Position numbers and translations under genes: made by a program. The notes beneath the pieces were generated by a model. It was not told the DNA's origin and did no database searches. It saw only the letters and a program-made list of their open reading frames with translations. This document shows, piece after piece, positions 22,807 through 31,174 of a stretch of 51,041 nt of DNA; positions within the stretch are counted from its first letter, which is position 1, and every line of letters begins with the position of its first letter. This DNA comes from Saprospiraceae bacterium (lineage in GTDB: Bacteria > Bacteroidota > Bacteroidia > Chitinophagales > Saprospiraceae), in contig JANWVR010000009.1 of the NCBI GenBank assembly GCA_025056735.1, positions 1 through 51,041 on the forward strand. The letters run 5' to 3'.

Positions 22807-24039
22807 TCAGCCGCCAAGGCCGAGCGCTTGCAGGGTTTCGATGTCCACGTTGCCGTCAGCAGGCAGGTCGTTTTCCGCCTGAAATCGCAGAATAGCGGCC
22901 TTTACCTGTTCGTTCAGCACGCCATCCACACGCCCTGCGTAGTAGCCGCGCGCTTTGAGCGCTTCCTGCAATTGTCGGATGTTCAGGTTGGCGAGTTTTT
23001 CTTCGCAGAGCACTTCGCGCCAGGTCCAGTAGCCGCCTCGGGTAATCAGCCGTTGTTTCATCACAGTGATGTATTCTGGCGGTGAGACCCGCGTTTCCAC
23101 CCCGCCGTCGCGCAGCAACACCTTGCGCTGGATGGGCGCATAGACGGCCGGAATGGAGTCGGTTTCTACGCGCGCTTCGCGGCGCAGCACCTTGCGGCGC
23201 AGGGTGAGGTACTCGTCGGAGGTGTTTGCCGGCGCCGTCGGTTCTTTTTGCCCTGGCCGGAGCTGCCAGCGGGTGATGATCTGGAAGTGGCCTGGCTCGG
23301 TTTGCTCTACGGCCCGGGCGGGCTCCTTGAGGCGCTCTGCGGGCTTTAACGTCGTTTTGGCCGGCACGATGGTGTAGCGGATGCAGTCGTCGGGGTCTTC
23401 GCTATCGCAGCCTATGGGCTCCTGGCGATAAACGGTTTCCATGCGGGCTGGTGTTTCCACAAGGCACCAGATGGCGCAGTTCTCCGGATCGGCCTCCAGA
23501 CAGCCGCCCGCGGGCTTCTTGCGTATCCAGCGCCGCCCCGGCGGACGCACTTCTACCTCTTGCGGAACCCAGCGGTAGCGGATGGGCAACACCTCTACCT
23601 TCTGGTGGGCGGGTTCTATCTCCACCGCTTCCTGCACCGACTCCCACACTGGCTCGCTGACCGCAAACACGCGCACCGGCGGCTGAAGCCAGAGGGTCTC
23701 CTGAACGGCCACATAGGCTTCGGGCTTCGCCTTGCGCCCCGCCGGCGAAAGCAGGATGCGCACCTCCTCCTCCGCCCATTGCGGCGCAATGGCCCTCAGC
23801 CGAACATGGGCAGGGCGCACCACATAGCTGTCTCGCCGCTCAGCCAGCAAAGGCGGCAAAGCCGCCAGTTCCTCTCGCTCAGGGCGCAAGATGATGTTCT
23901 CCGAAACCCACTCATAACGGTCGGGCACCAGACACTGCACGTAGCAACGCCCCGGCTGTGCCTGCGGCGGATGAAAATGCTGGGCCGATAGAGTAGAGGA
24001 AAGAAGAAGGCTGAAAGCCAGAAAAAGCCATTTAACCAT
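22807..24039 (-). CDS. Secreted repetitive protein with C-terminal peptidoglycan-binding domain
   Basis: 410 residues. The ATG at 24039 gives a signal peptide (MVKWLFLAFSLLLSSTLSAQ). The middle about 310 residues are built of irregular beta-hairpin-like segments that restart at aromatic positions: YVVRPAHVRLRAI, YVAVQETLWLQPP, YRWVPQEVEVRPP, YTIVPAKTTLKPA and YAPIQRKVLL. Cysteine-acid pairs are present (GCLEADPENC, GCDSEDPDDC). The last about 60 residues are a PG_binding_1 domain (NIRQLQEALKARGYYAGRVDG...LRFQAENDLPADGNVDIETLQALGL). It probably lies in the periplasm attached to peptidoglycan. I know no named function for the repeat part. Confidence 0.83.
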   Translation of the reverse strand: MVKWLFLAFSLLLSSTLSAQHFHPPQAQPGRCYVQCLVPDRYEWVSENIILRPEREELAALPPLLAERRDSYVVRPAHVRLRAIAPQWAEEEVRILLSPAGRKAKPEAYVAVQETLWLQPPVRVFAVSEPVWESVQEAVEIEPAHQKVEVLPIRYRWVPQEVEVRPPGRRWIRKKPAGGCLEADPENCAIWCLVETPARMETVYRQEPIGCDSEDPDDCIRYTIVPAKTTLKPAERLKEPARAVEQTEPGHFQIITRWQLRPGQKEPTAPANTSDEYLTLRRKVLRREARVETDSIPAVYAPIQRKVLLRDGGVETRVSPPEYITVMKQRLITRGGYWTWREVLCEEKLANLNIRQLQEALKARGYYAGRVDGVLNEQVKAAILRFQAENDLPADGNVDIETLQALGLGG

Positions 24040-24067
24040 AGCGCATCGGGCTGAAACGGATAGGCTG

Positions 24068-24075
24068 CAAAGGTA
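24068..24075 (-). promoter_or_regulatory. -7 element TACCTTTG for the peptidoglycan-binding protein
   Basis: Perfect TANNTTTG about 28 bp upstream of the ATG at 24039; it supports that start over the longer frame. Confidence 0.65.
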
Positions 24076-24164
24076 GAGCGCCAACGCGCAATGCCCCATC
24101 CATGGTTTGCCTGCTGCAAAGAGGCAAGAGAGGGCATCTGTCGGAGAATGTTCGGGGGCTTATT

Positions 24165-24707
24165 TCATTCTATGGAAAAAAAAGAAAAGTAAGTCTGGCC
24201 GTAATGGCGCACGTCGGTCAGGCGGGGGTGGTTAGAGAAGTCGCGCTGTGGATTGTGTTCCAATACGAATAGGCCGCCGGGGCGGAGGAGGTTGGCGTTC
24301 AGGATTTTAGTGGGCAAATTTTCCATATCGGGCAAAGCGTAGGGCGGCCCGGCGAAGATATAGTCGTACTGCTCGGAGGCGACGGCGATGAAGCGCAGAA
24401 CGTCCATCTGGTAGATTTTCAGGTAAGGCTCTATGCCCAATTGGGCGGCCATCTGGCGCACGAAGCGCACGCAGCCGGGGAATTTGTCCACGTAGGTGGC
24501 GTCGGTGCAGCCGCGCGAGATGAATTCGTAGCAATGGCTGCCTGTGCCGCCGAAGAGGTCGAGCATTTTCACCGCCTCAAAGTCTATGCGGTTGTTCAGG
24601 ATGTTGAACAGCGCCTCTTTGGCGAAGTCTGTGGTAGGGCGGGTGGGCCAGTTGGATGCGGGTGGTTCGAAGCGCCGCCCCTTAAATTTTCCTCCGATGA
24701 TACGCAC
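24165..24707 (-). CDS. rsmD: 16S rRNA (guanine-966 N2)-methyltransferase RsmD-like
   Basis: 180 residues, GTG start at 24707 (MRIIGGKFKGRRF, the family opening). RPTTDFAKEALFNIL and the SAM site LDLFGGTGSHCYEFISRG are clear. The catalytic motif, normally D-P-P-Y/F, reads FAGPPYAL here: codon GGG gives Gly in place of the Asp that holds the target amine. The rest is full length, so either the enzyme is weakened or the family tolerates this in the lineage. It follows DUF3822 after 6 bp, a common Bacteroidota arrangement. The product methylates the small-subunit rRNA during ribosome assembly. Confidence 0.88.
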   Translation of the reverse strand: MRIIGGKFKGRRFEPPASNWPTRPTTDFAKEALFNILNNRIDFEAVKMLDLFGGTGSHCYEFISRGCTDATYVDKFPGCVRFVRQMAAQLGIEPYLKIYQMDVLRFIAVASEQYDYIFAGPPYALPDMENLPTKILNANLLRPGGLFVLEHNPQRDFSNHPRLTDVRHYGQTYFSFFSIE

Positions 24708-24713
24708 GGTGAT

Positions 24714-25568
24714 TTAGCGGACGGATAGGCTCATCAACTCGAAGTAGCAATGGGCGGGTAAGGCGGTATTGGCGGCTTCGCGCGGCAGGCGCCAGGTGCT
24801 GACGGGTTCGGCGAAGCGCACGTTGCGTATGTATGCGAACAACTTTCGGTGCAATTCTGACTCCGGCATGATGGCGCCGGCCAACCACAGCGGCACCTGC
24901 TCAGGGCTCAGGCGAAACTGGTGGTACGCCAGCAGGGTATAGTACAGCAGGTCGTGGCCATCGGCAAAGGCGAAGGTATTGTAAAAGAGCAGGTTCTGGC
25001 GTTCGAGTACGACTATCTGCACAACGCGATGGCGCACGTGGGCCAGTACGGTGTGTTCCTGGCGCGCTGCCAGCGTGCGCGCGGCCAACAGCAGCGCGGC
25101 TGCCGAATGACGCAGGCGCGTTCCTGGAAACAGAGCCTGGAAAAGCCGTGCCTGTGCCCGGTCAGTCGCAGATACCAAGTAGGCATCCCACGGTGTCAGC
25201 TCTTCGCAGGCATAGGCGTAGTCGTCCGGTTCGAGCAACAGCCGGAAATAGCCGGCCAGGTCGCCGTGTTGAAACAGCCGGCGTGGCACCAACGTTGTGT
25301 TCGCGTGAAACAGAAAACCCTGTCGCTGCCCAAAAGGAAGATGCCACACCGGTGAGGACTCTAGCATGCGCTGCACGTGCGGCCCAATGCGCCAAAACGG
25401 CGCTTCAGGCTCCGAATAGTCGCGCTGTACGGCAGCCAGCACCTCGCCGCGCCCGTCCACTGCCGCATAGGCAGCGCTATCGGTGCCCATGATCACCCAC
25501 AACGTACACGCAGGCGCCAACTCGGCCGTCAGGCGGCTATCTATCCAGTCCACCGTGTGCTGATTCAT
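24714..25568 (-). CDS. DUF3822 family protein
   Basis: 284 residues from the ATG at 25568 (MNQHTVDWIDSRLT). Recognised mainly by its overall pattern and by its place directly upstream of rsmD, which is conserved across Bacteroidota. LWVIMGTDSAAYAAVDGRGEVL and VVQIVVLERQNLLFYNTFAF look like the repeated phosphate-loop strands of actin-like folds, so an ASKHA-type fold is plausible. No catalytic function is known. The gene is cytosolic and heads the rsmD operon. Confidence 0.8.
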   Translation of the reverse strand: MNQHTVDWIDSRLTAELAPACTLWVIMGTDSAAYAAVDGRGEVLAAVQRDYSEPEAPFWRIGPHVQRMLESSPVWHLPFGQRQGFLFHANTTLVPRRLFQHGDLAGYFRLLLEPDDYAYACEELTPWDAYLVSATDRAQARLFQALFPGTRLRHSAAALLLAARTLAARQEHTVLAHVRHRVVQIVVLERQNLLFYNTFAFADGHDLLYYTLLAYHQFRLSPEQVPLWLAGAIMPESELHRKLFAYIRNVRFAEPVSTWRLPREAANTALPAHCYFELMSLSVR

Positions 25569-25969
25569 ACTCAGGCTGCGCTCGCAGCGAAATTTTAATT
25601 CGCAAAGGTGCACCAAACTGCCGAAGTTTGGGTACTAATCCGACGTTTTTGGCGCAAAACGCGGTTATTGACGTTGCTTTCCAACCGCAAAGACACAATT
25701 ACGAGCCAATACTGCAGGCCAATCGGCCTTCCACAGCACAGACCCGTGCCCTCTTCAGGGACGTTGAGGAGCAGATGAATTCGACCCATTGGACGGCCTT
25801 ACCAATTTTTCACAGCGCGGGTAAGAGGAATGCTCTGGAGTAGTCTCTGAAGGCCTCTTGCGCCGTGGCGTTAGAGCCGTATGCGTCTTTCGAGCAGGAG
25901 ACTCTTCGCTGCTGAATGCCGCAGCGACTGCCTACCTTCGCCCCCCGTGCTACTTTAACCATCCACGTT
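25569..25969. other. Intergenic region, nothing identified
   Basis: About 400 bp between divergent genes. Short frames on both strands have no recognisable motif. TACCTTCG at 25933-25940 differs by one base from the -7 consensus and may be the promoter of the GH92 gene 37 bp before its ATG. Confidence 0.5.
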
Positions 25970-28939
25970 ATGCGCTACTGGATACTCCTGCTCGGCGGCC
26001 TGCTGGCCCTTTCCGCCCTACACGCGCAGCGCCCTTCACCCCACAGGGGCAGCGTTTTGCTCAACCTCGTCAATCCCTTCATCGGCACGGATGCCCACGG
26101 CCATACCTTCCCCGGCCCTACGGCGCCCTTCGGCATGGTGCAACTCGGCCCCGATACCCGCTTAGAAGGCTGGGACGGTTGCTCGGGCTACCACTATTCC
26201 GACTCAACAATCTACGGCTTCAGCCACACACACCTCAGCGGAACGGGCGCGTCCGACTATGGCGACCTGCTCATTCAGCCCTACCTGCGCGACCTGAGCT
26301 TAGAACCCGGCGGAAATGCTGCTCCTTTCGATAAAAGCAATGAAATCGCCGAGCCGGGCTATTACGCCGTAACGCTCAACCCCAACACGGTGGACGAAAT
26401 CTTCGCCGAACTCACCGCCACGGAGCGCGTGGGCGTGCACCGCTACACCTTCCCGGCCAACCGCGAATTTGCCCACCTGTTCATAGACCTGCGCCACCGC
26501 GACGAGGTGCTCCAGTCCAGCCTCTCCATGGTCAGCGACCGCGAATTAGTGGGCTATCGCACTTCCAGCGCCTGGGCCAAAGACCAACGCCTGTACTTTG
26601 CCATCCGATTCTCCAGACCCTTTTACAACCTGCGCATCTTCGACATGACGCAGGACCCCATCCGCTCGACACGCACTGTTACGAGCCGGGCCATTGTGTC
26701 GTTGGTGGATTTTTACAACTACAACGGCACGCCCATCACCGTAACCGTAGCCCTCTCGCCCGTTAGCGTTCAAAACGCCCGCCGCAACTTAGACGTTGAA
26801 TGTAACCACTTCCATTTCGACTCCGTCCGCATCCAGACACAGCAAAAATGGGCCGCCCAGCTGGCCAAAATTGATGTAGAGGGCGCTGAAAGCGAAGCGC
26901 AATTGCGTACCTTTTACACGGCACTCTACCACACTATGCTGGCGCCCAACCTGTACTCCGACGTCAATGGCGAATACCGCGGGCGCGATAAGGAGATTTA
27001 CAAGGCGGAGGGCTTCGACTATTATACTGTTTTTTCGCTTTGGGACACTTATCGCGCCCTGCATCCACTGCTGAACATTCTGGAACCCAAGCGCACGGGC
27101 GATTTCATCCAGACCTTCCTGCGCCAGTATGAACAGGGCGGCCTGCTGCCCGTGTGGGAACTAAGCGCTTGCGAGACGGACTGCATGATCGGCAACCACG
27201 CCATTCCCGTCATCGCCGATGCCTGGCGAAAAGGCATCCGCAACTTCGACGCGCGCCTGGCGCTCAACGCCATGCTCGCCAGCGCTCAGCAGGACCGTTA
27301 CGGCTTGAAGGCGTATAAAACCTTAGGCTACATCCCGTCCGATCAGGAACCGGAATCCGTCTCCAAAACGCTGGAATACGCCTTCGACGACTGGTGCGTG
27401 GCCCAAATGGCGTTGGCCTTGGGCGAAAAGGCGATTGCCGACACCTTCCTGCAACGGGCGCAGTACTACCAAAATCTCTTTGACCCGGACACACGCTTCT
27501 TTCGCGCGCGTAGCAACGGAACCTGGCACACGCCCTTCGACCCCTTTGAGGTCAACTTCAACTACACGGAGGCCAACGCCTGGCAGTATCGCTTTGCCGC
27601 CCCGCACGACGTATCGGGCATGATGCGCCTCTTCGGCAGCCCTGAAGCCTTTGCGCGTGCCTTAGACTCGCTCTTTGCCGCGCCCAGCCAAACCACCGGC
27701 CGCCAGCAAGCCGACATTACAGGCCTCATCGGCCAATATGTGCAGGGCAACGAACCCAGCCATCACATCGCCTACCTCTACAACTACGCCGGCCAGCCCT
27801 GGAAAACCCAACAGCACGTGCGCCAGATTATGGACGAACTCTACTCCGACCGCCCCGACGGCCTCAGCGGCAACGAAGATTGCGGCCAGATGTCGGCCTG
27901 GTACGTCTTCTCCGCACTGGGCTTCTACCCCGTTGTTCCTGGCAGCGACCAATACATCATCGGCACGCCGCTGTTCGAGAAGGCCGTCATTCACTTAGAC
28001 GATGGCAAAACCTTCACGGTGCTGGCTAAGGGCGTCTCCTCCAAGCGCCGCTATATTGCGCAGGCCTACTGGAATGGCCAGCCCTGGTCGCGTTCCTACA
28101 TCACCCACGACATGCTCGCCAGCGGCGGCGAATTGCGCTTCGACATGAGCGACCGCCCCACCGACTGGGGCAAAGCAGAGGCCGACCGCCCCGTAGCCGC
28201 CATTGAGGCGGAACCCATAGTGCCTGTGCCGTTTATTCACAGCGACGCTAAACGAGTGTTTGAAAAAACACAAACACTGCGCTTAGGCTGTGCCGACCCT
28301 AAGGCGGTTATCTACTACACCCTTGACGGAAGCGAACCCGAACCCGCTACAGCCCTTCGCTACAAAAAACCTATCGTCATCAAGGACAGCGTACATCTGC
28401 GCTTTATGGCGATGCGCGATGGCCGCCGCAGTATGATAGAAGAGGCCCAATTTCTGAAAATGCGTTCCAACCTGCGCGTCGTGCGCATCGCCTACCCGTA
28501 CAGCCCGCAATACACCGGTGGCGGCGACCAGGCGCTTGCTGACCTTTTGCCCGGCGGCGCAGACTTCCGCTCAGGCCGCTGGCAGGGCTACGAGGGCGTC
28601 AACTTAGACGTGGTGGTGGACTTAGGCAGCATCCGTCCCGTGCGCTCTGCCGGCATTAACTTTTTGCAGGACGAGAACTCGTGGATTTTTTTCCCAAAAA
28701 AACTCCGCGTCGAGGTCTCGAACGACGGCAAGACGTTCCGCCCCGCGGGCGAAGCGCTCAACGAGGTGCCACCCACCGCTACTGGCGCCATGCAACAGAC
28801 CCTGCGCGTGCCTCTAAGCGGTGTTTCGGCCCGCTACGTGCGTTTCGTGGGCGAAACGCTGGGCGTCTGCCCGCCCGGACACAAGGGAGCGGGCAAACCG
28901 TGCTGGGTGTTTGCCGATGAGGTGGCGATAGACGAATGA
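25970..28939 (+). CDS. GH92-family alpha-mannosidase with chitobiase-like and discoidin domains
   Basis: 989 residues from the ATG at 25970, which gives a signal peptide (MRYWILLLGGLLALSALHAQ). The GH92 part (about 30-760) opens with NLVNPFIGTDAHGHTFPGPTAPFG and contains GYHYSDSTIYGFSHTHLSG, YTVFSLWDTYRALHP and the active-site block GLSGNEDCGQMSAWYVFSALGFYPV. After it come a chitobiase-type segment (AVIYYTLDGSEPEPATALRY) and a discoidin/F5-8C-like domain near the end (LRVEVSNDGKTFRPAGE, RYVRFVGETLG). GH92 enzymes are calcium-dependent exo-alpha-mannosidases that trim N-glycans or mannans. This one is probably periplasmic or surface exposed. No SusCD pair is next to it, so it is not part of a visible utilisation locus. 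Confidence 0.94.
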   Translation: MRYWILLLGGLLALSALHAQRPSPHRGSVLLNLVNPFIGTDAHGHTFPGPTAPFGMVQLGPDTRLEGWDGCSGYHYSDSTIYGFSHTHLSGTGASDYGDLLIQPYLRDLSLEPGGNAAPFDKSNEIAEPGYYAVTLNPNTVDEIFAELTATERVGVHRYTFPANREFAHLFIDLRHRDEVLQSSLSMVSDRELVGYRTSSAWAKDQRLYFAIRFSRPFYNLRIFDMTQDPIRSTRTVTSRAIVSLVDFYNYNGTPITVTVALSPVSVQNARRNLDVECNHFHFDSVRIQTQQKWAAQLAKIDVEGAESEAQLRTFYTALYHTMLAPNLYSDVNGEYRGRDKEIYKAEGFDYYTVFSLWDTYRALHPLLNILEPKRTGDFIQTFLRQYEQGGLLPVWELSACETDCMIGNHAIPVIADAWRKGIRNFDARLALNAMLASAQQDRYGLKAYKTLGYIPSDQEPESVSKTLEYAFDDWCVAQMALALGEKAIADTFLQRAQYYQNLFDPDTRFFRARSNGTWHTPFDPFEVNFNYTEANAWQYRFAAPHDVSGMMRLFGSPEAFARALDSLFAAPSQTTGRQQADITGLIGQYVQGNEPSHHIAYLYNYAGQPWKTQQHVRQIMDELYSDRPDGLSGNEDCGQMSAWYVFSALGFYPVVPGSDQYIIGTPLFEKAVIHLDDGKTFTVLAKGVSSKRRYIAQAYWNGQPWSRSYITHDMLASGGELRFDMSDRPTDWGKAEADRPVAAIEAEPIVPVPFIHSDAKRVFEKTQTLRLGCADPKAVIYYTLDGSEPEPATALRYKKPIVIKDSVHLRFMAMRDGRRSMIEEAQFLKMRSNLRVVRIAYPYSPQYTGGGDQALADLLPGGADFRSGRWQGYEGVNLDVVVDLGSIRPVRSAGINFLQDENSWIFFPKKLRVEVSNDGKTFRPAGEALNEVPPTATGAMQQTLRVPLSGVSARYVRFVGETLGVCPPGHKGAGKPCWVFADEVAIDE

Positions 28940-29099
28940 GCCTGCGCGCTGCTCCGGCTGCCCTCCTGGCGCTGCCATCGTTGAGGCGAGGCAGCACACG
29001 GGTGGGCGATGGTGAAGTGAATGGCGGCCTCCCGCCACCGCTGAGGGCGTCTCAAACGCCTGTGGTGTTTTTATGGCGCTGAAAGGCATGACTGCCGTG

Positions 29100-29107
29100 T
29101 ATTTTTG
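29100..29107 (+). promoter_or_regulatory. -7 element TATTTTTG for the barrel protein/waaA operon
   Basis: TANNTTTG match ending 4 bp before the ATG at 29112; a near-leaderless start that excludes the longer upstream frame. Confidence 0.6.
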
Positions 29108-29111
29108 CCCC

Positions 29112-29888
29112 ATGTTTACGCTGTCTAAACCGCATTTTTGGGGGCTGTTGGTTGCCCTGTTCCTGTGGGCGCCAAAGGCGCACACTCAGCGCTTTCCCGA
29201 GCACCCTGAAACAGAAGCGCGCAACACCGGGCGCGCCATCCTGCTCAGCCTCAAGGTAGGCGCGCATTTGCCGGGCGGCGACCTGGCTCAGCGCTTTGGC
29301 CCTTTCGGCAGCATCGGCGGCAACGCCGAATGGATAGGGGAAAACAATTTTATTCTTGGCCTCGAAGGGCATTATTACTTCGCCGCCCCTGCCCGGGAAG
29401 ACCCTCTGGCCATTTTGCGCACGCCGGAAGGCGACCTCATTGGGCGCGACCAGTTTCTGGCCGATGTGGATTTGCGCGGGCGCGGGCATTATCTGGGCGG
29501 CGCCCTGGGTTATCTGTTCGCCCGCTCAGGCACGCGCTCGGGTCTGCGCGTTATGCTGGGCGCCGGCGTGGTGCGCCACAAAATTCGCGTGCAGGACGAC
29601 GACCGCACGCTCGTCCAGGTGCAGGGCGAATACGCCAAAGGCTATGACCGCCTCACGGGCGGGGTGGCGTTCAACCAGTTCATCGGCTGGCAGCACTTGG
29701 GACCCAATCGCCGCTCCAACTGGTTTGCCGGGCTGGAGTTCACCCAGGGCTTCACCAACACCCTGCGCGAATGGGACTTCAGCAGCATGCGGAAACTGGA
29801 TGCCCGCCGCACCGACCTGTGGTTTGGCATTCGCTTGGGCTGGACGCTGCCGCTGTACCAGACGCCGGCAGAGAAAATCTACTATTGA
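29112..29888 (+). CDS. Predicted outer-membrane beta-barrel protein
   Basis: 258 residues starting MFTLSKPHFWGLLVALFLWAP, a signal peptide. The mature part alternates polar and hydrophobic residues with aromatic girdles and glycine turns typical of an eight-to-ten-stranded porin-like barrel: ILGLEGHYYFAAP, GHYLGGALGYLFARSG, LRVMLGAGVVRHKI, NWFAGLEFTQGFTN and LWFGIRLGWTLPLY. I know no named family. Its stop overlaps the start of waaA (TGATG), so it is translationally coupled to a lipopolysaccharide-core enzyme and may serve outer-membrane biogenesis. Confidence 0.75.
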   Translation: MFTLSKPHFWGLLVALFLWAPKAHTQRFPEHPETEARNTGRAILLSLKVGAHLPGGDLAQRFGPFGSIGGNAEWIGENNFILGLEGHYYFAAPAREDPLAILRTPEGDLIGRDQFLADVDLRGRGHYLGGALGYLFARSGTRSGLRVMLGAGVVRHKIRVQDDDRTLVQVQGEYAKGYDRLTGGVAFNQFIGWQHLGPNRRSNWFAGLEFTQGFTNTLREWDFSSMRKLDARRTDLWFGIRLGWTLPLYQTPAEKIYY

Positions 29889-31120
29889 TGCGCTGGCTGT
29901 ACGACGTGGCCATCCGACTGCTGACAACAGCCATCTGGATGGCGCAGCCCTTTTCGCCCAAAGCCCGCCTTTGGGTGCAGGGGCGTAAAGGCTGGCGCAA
30001 CCGCCTGACGCCCGCACCGCCCGACCGGCGCCCGGTACTGTGGATGCACGTGGCCTCGCTGGGCGAGTTTGAGCAGGGGCGGCCCGTCTTAGAGGGTTTT
30101 CGCCAACAATACCCTTCGAGCTGGATCGCACTGTCGTTCTTTTCGCCCTCGGGCTACGAGGTACGCAAAAACTACCCCGGCGCCGATGTCGTGTGCTACC
30201 TGCCAGCAGACACGCGGCACAACGCGCGCGACTTCCTCAACTGCATCCAGCCCGATATGGCTGTTTTTGTGAAATACGACCTTTGGGCCAACTATCTTTT
30301 TCAGCTGCGCCAACGCAGCATTCCCACCTTCCTCATTGCGGCGCTCTTTCGGCCTGAGCAGCCTTTTTTTCGGCCCTGGGGCGGCTTGTGGCGGCAAATG
30401 CTGGGCTGCTTTTCGCATATTTTTACCCAGAATGCGGCCTCAGCTGGCTTAGTGCGCAGCATTGGCCTGACGGCGGTGAGTGTGGCCGGCGACACGCGCG
30501 TGGACCGGGTGCTGCAACTGGCACGGGATGCCAGCCCGATAGCGCCCCCGCCCTTCGAGGCCGACATTATTGCGGGCAGCACGTGGCCGGCTGACGAAGA
30601 CCTGCTGCTGCCGGTCATTCACATGCCCGAACTGGCGCATCTGCGTTGGATTATCGCCCCGCACGAGCCCTCTGAGCGGTACGTACGGCGTCTGGCCGGG
30701 CGCCTGCAACGGCCCTGGGCGCGCTATTCGCAATGGGACGGCCAGCTGCCCGCTGACGTTTTGATTATTGACAGCGTGGGCCTGCTGGGGCGGCTGTACC
30801 GATACGGGCGCATTGCCTACATCGGCGGCGGCTTTGGGCGCGGCATTCACAACACGCTGGAGCCGGCAGCGTATGGGTTGCCCGTCCTGTTCGGCCCCAA
30901 CTACGAGCGCTTCGAGGAGGCCCGCCAGCTGGTGCAGCGCGGCGGGGCCTTTGCGGTGCAGCACTCGGAGGAACTTCTGCGCGCGCTCCAGCGTTTACAG
31001 GGCGCCGATGAGTACCAGCGGGCTTCGGCGGCCGTTCAGCAGTTTCTAAATGAAAACCAGGGCGCTACGGCGCGGGTTTTGCAATTCATAGCGGAGCACC
31101 TCAACCCTGAAAAGCGATAA
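29888..31120 (+). CDS. waaA: 3-deoxy-D-manno-octulosonic acid transferase
   Basis: 410 residues from the ATG at 29888. The N-terminal hydrophobic stretch and MHVASLGEFEQGRPVLEGF (the Glu in the GE motif is the catalytic base) mark the family. ALSFFSPSGYEVRKNYPGAD, PDMAVFVKYDLWANYL, VAGDTRVDRVL and IGGGFGRGIHNTLEPAAYGLPVLFGP complete the GT30 pattern. It transfers Kdo from CMP-Kdo to lipid A precursor at the cytoplasmic face of the inner membrane. It is second in a two-gene unit behind the barrel protein. Confidence 0.94.
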   Translation: MRWLYDVAIRLLTTAIWMAQPFSPKARLWVQGRKGWRNRLTPAPPDRRPVLWMHVASLGEFEQGRPVLEGFRQQYPSSWIALSFFSPSGYEVRKNYPGADVVCYLPADTRHNARDFLNCIQPDMAVFVKYDLWANYLFQLRQRSIPTFLIAALFRPEQPFFRPWGGLWRQMLGCFSHIFTQNAASAGLVRSIGLTAVSVAGDTRVDRVLQLARDASPIAPPPFEADIIAGSTWPADEDLLLPVIHMPELAHLRWIIAPHEPSERYVRRLAGRLQRPWARYSQWDGQLPADVLIIDSVGLLGRLYRYGRIAYIGGGFGRGIHNTLEPAAYGLPVLFGPNYERFEEARQLVQRGGAFAVQHSEELLRALQRLQGADEYQRASAAVQQFLNENQGATARVLQFIAEHLNPEKR

Positions 31121-31174
31121 AATTTCGGCGTTACGCCTGCTCATCTTTTCCTGAACACATAAAACACCACACCT

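Noticed and set aside
25595-25843. Short frames on both strands between DUF3822 and the GH92 gene
   Set aside because: No motif, unusual composition and no promoter; considered intergenic.
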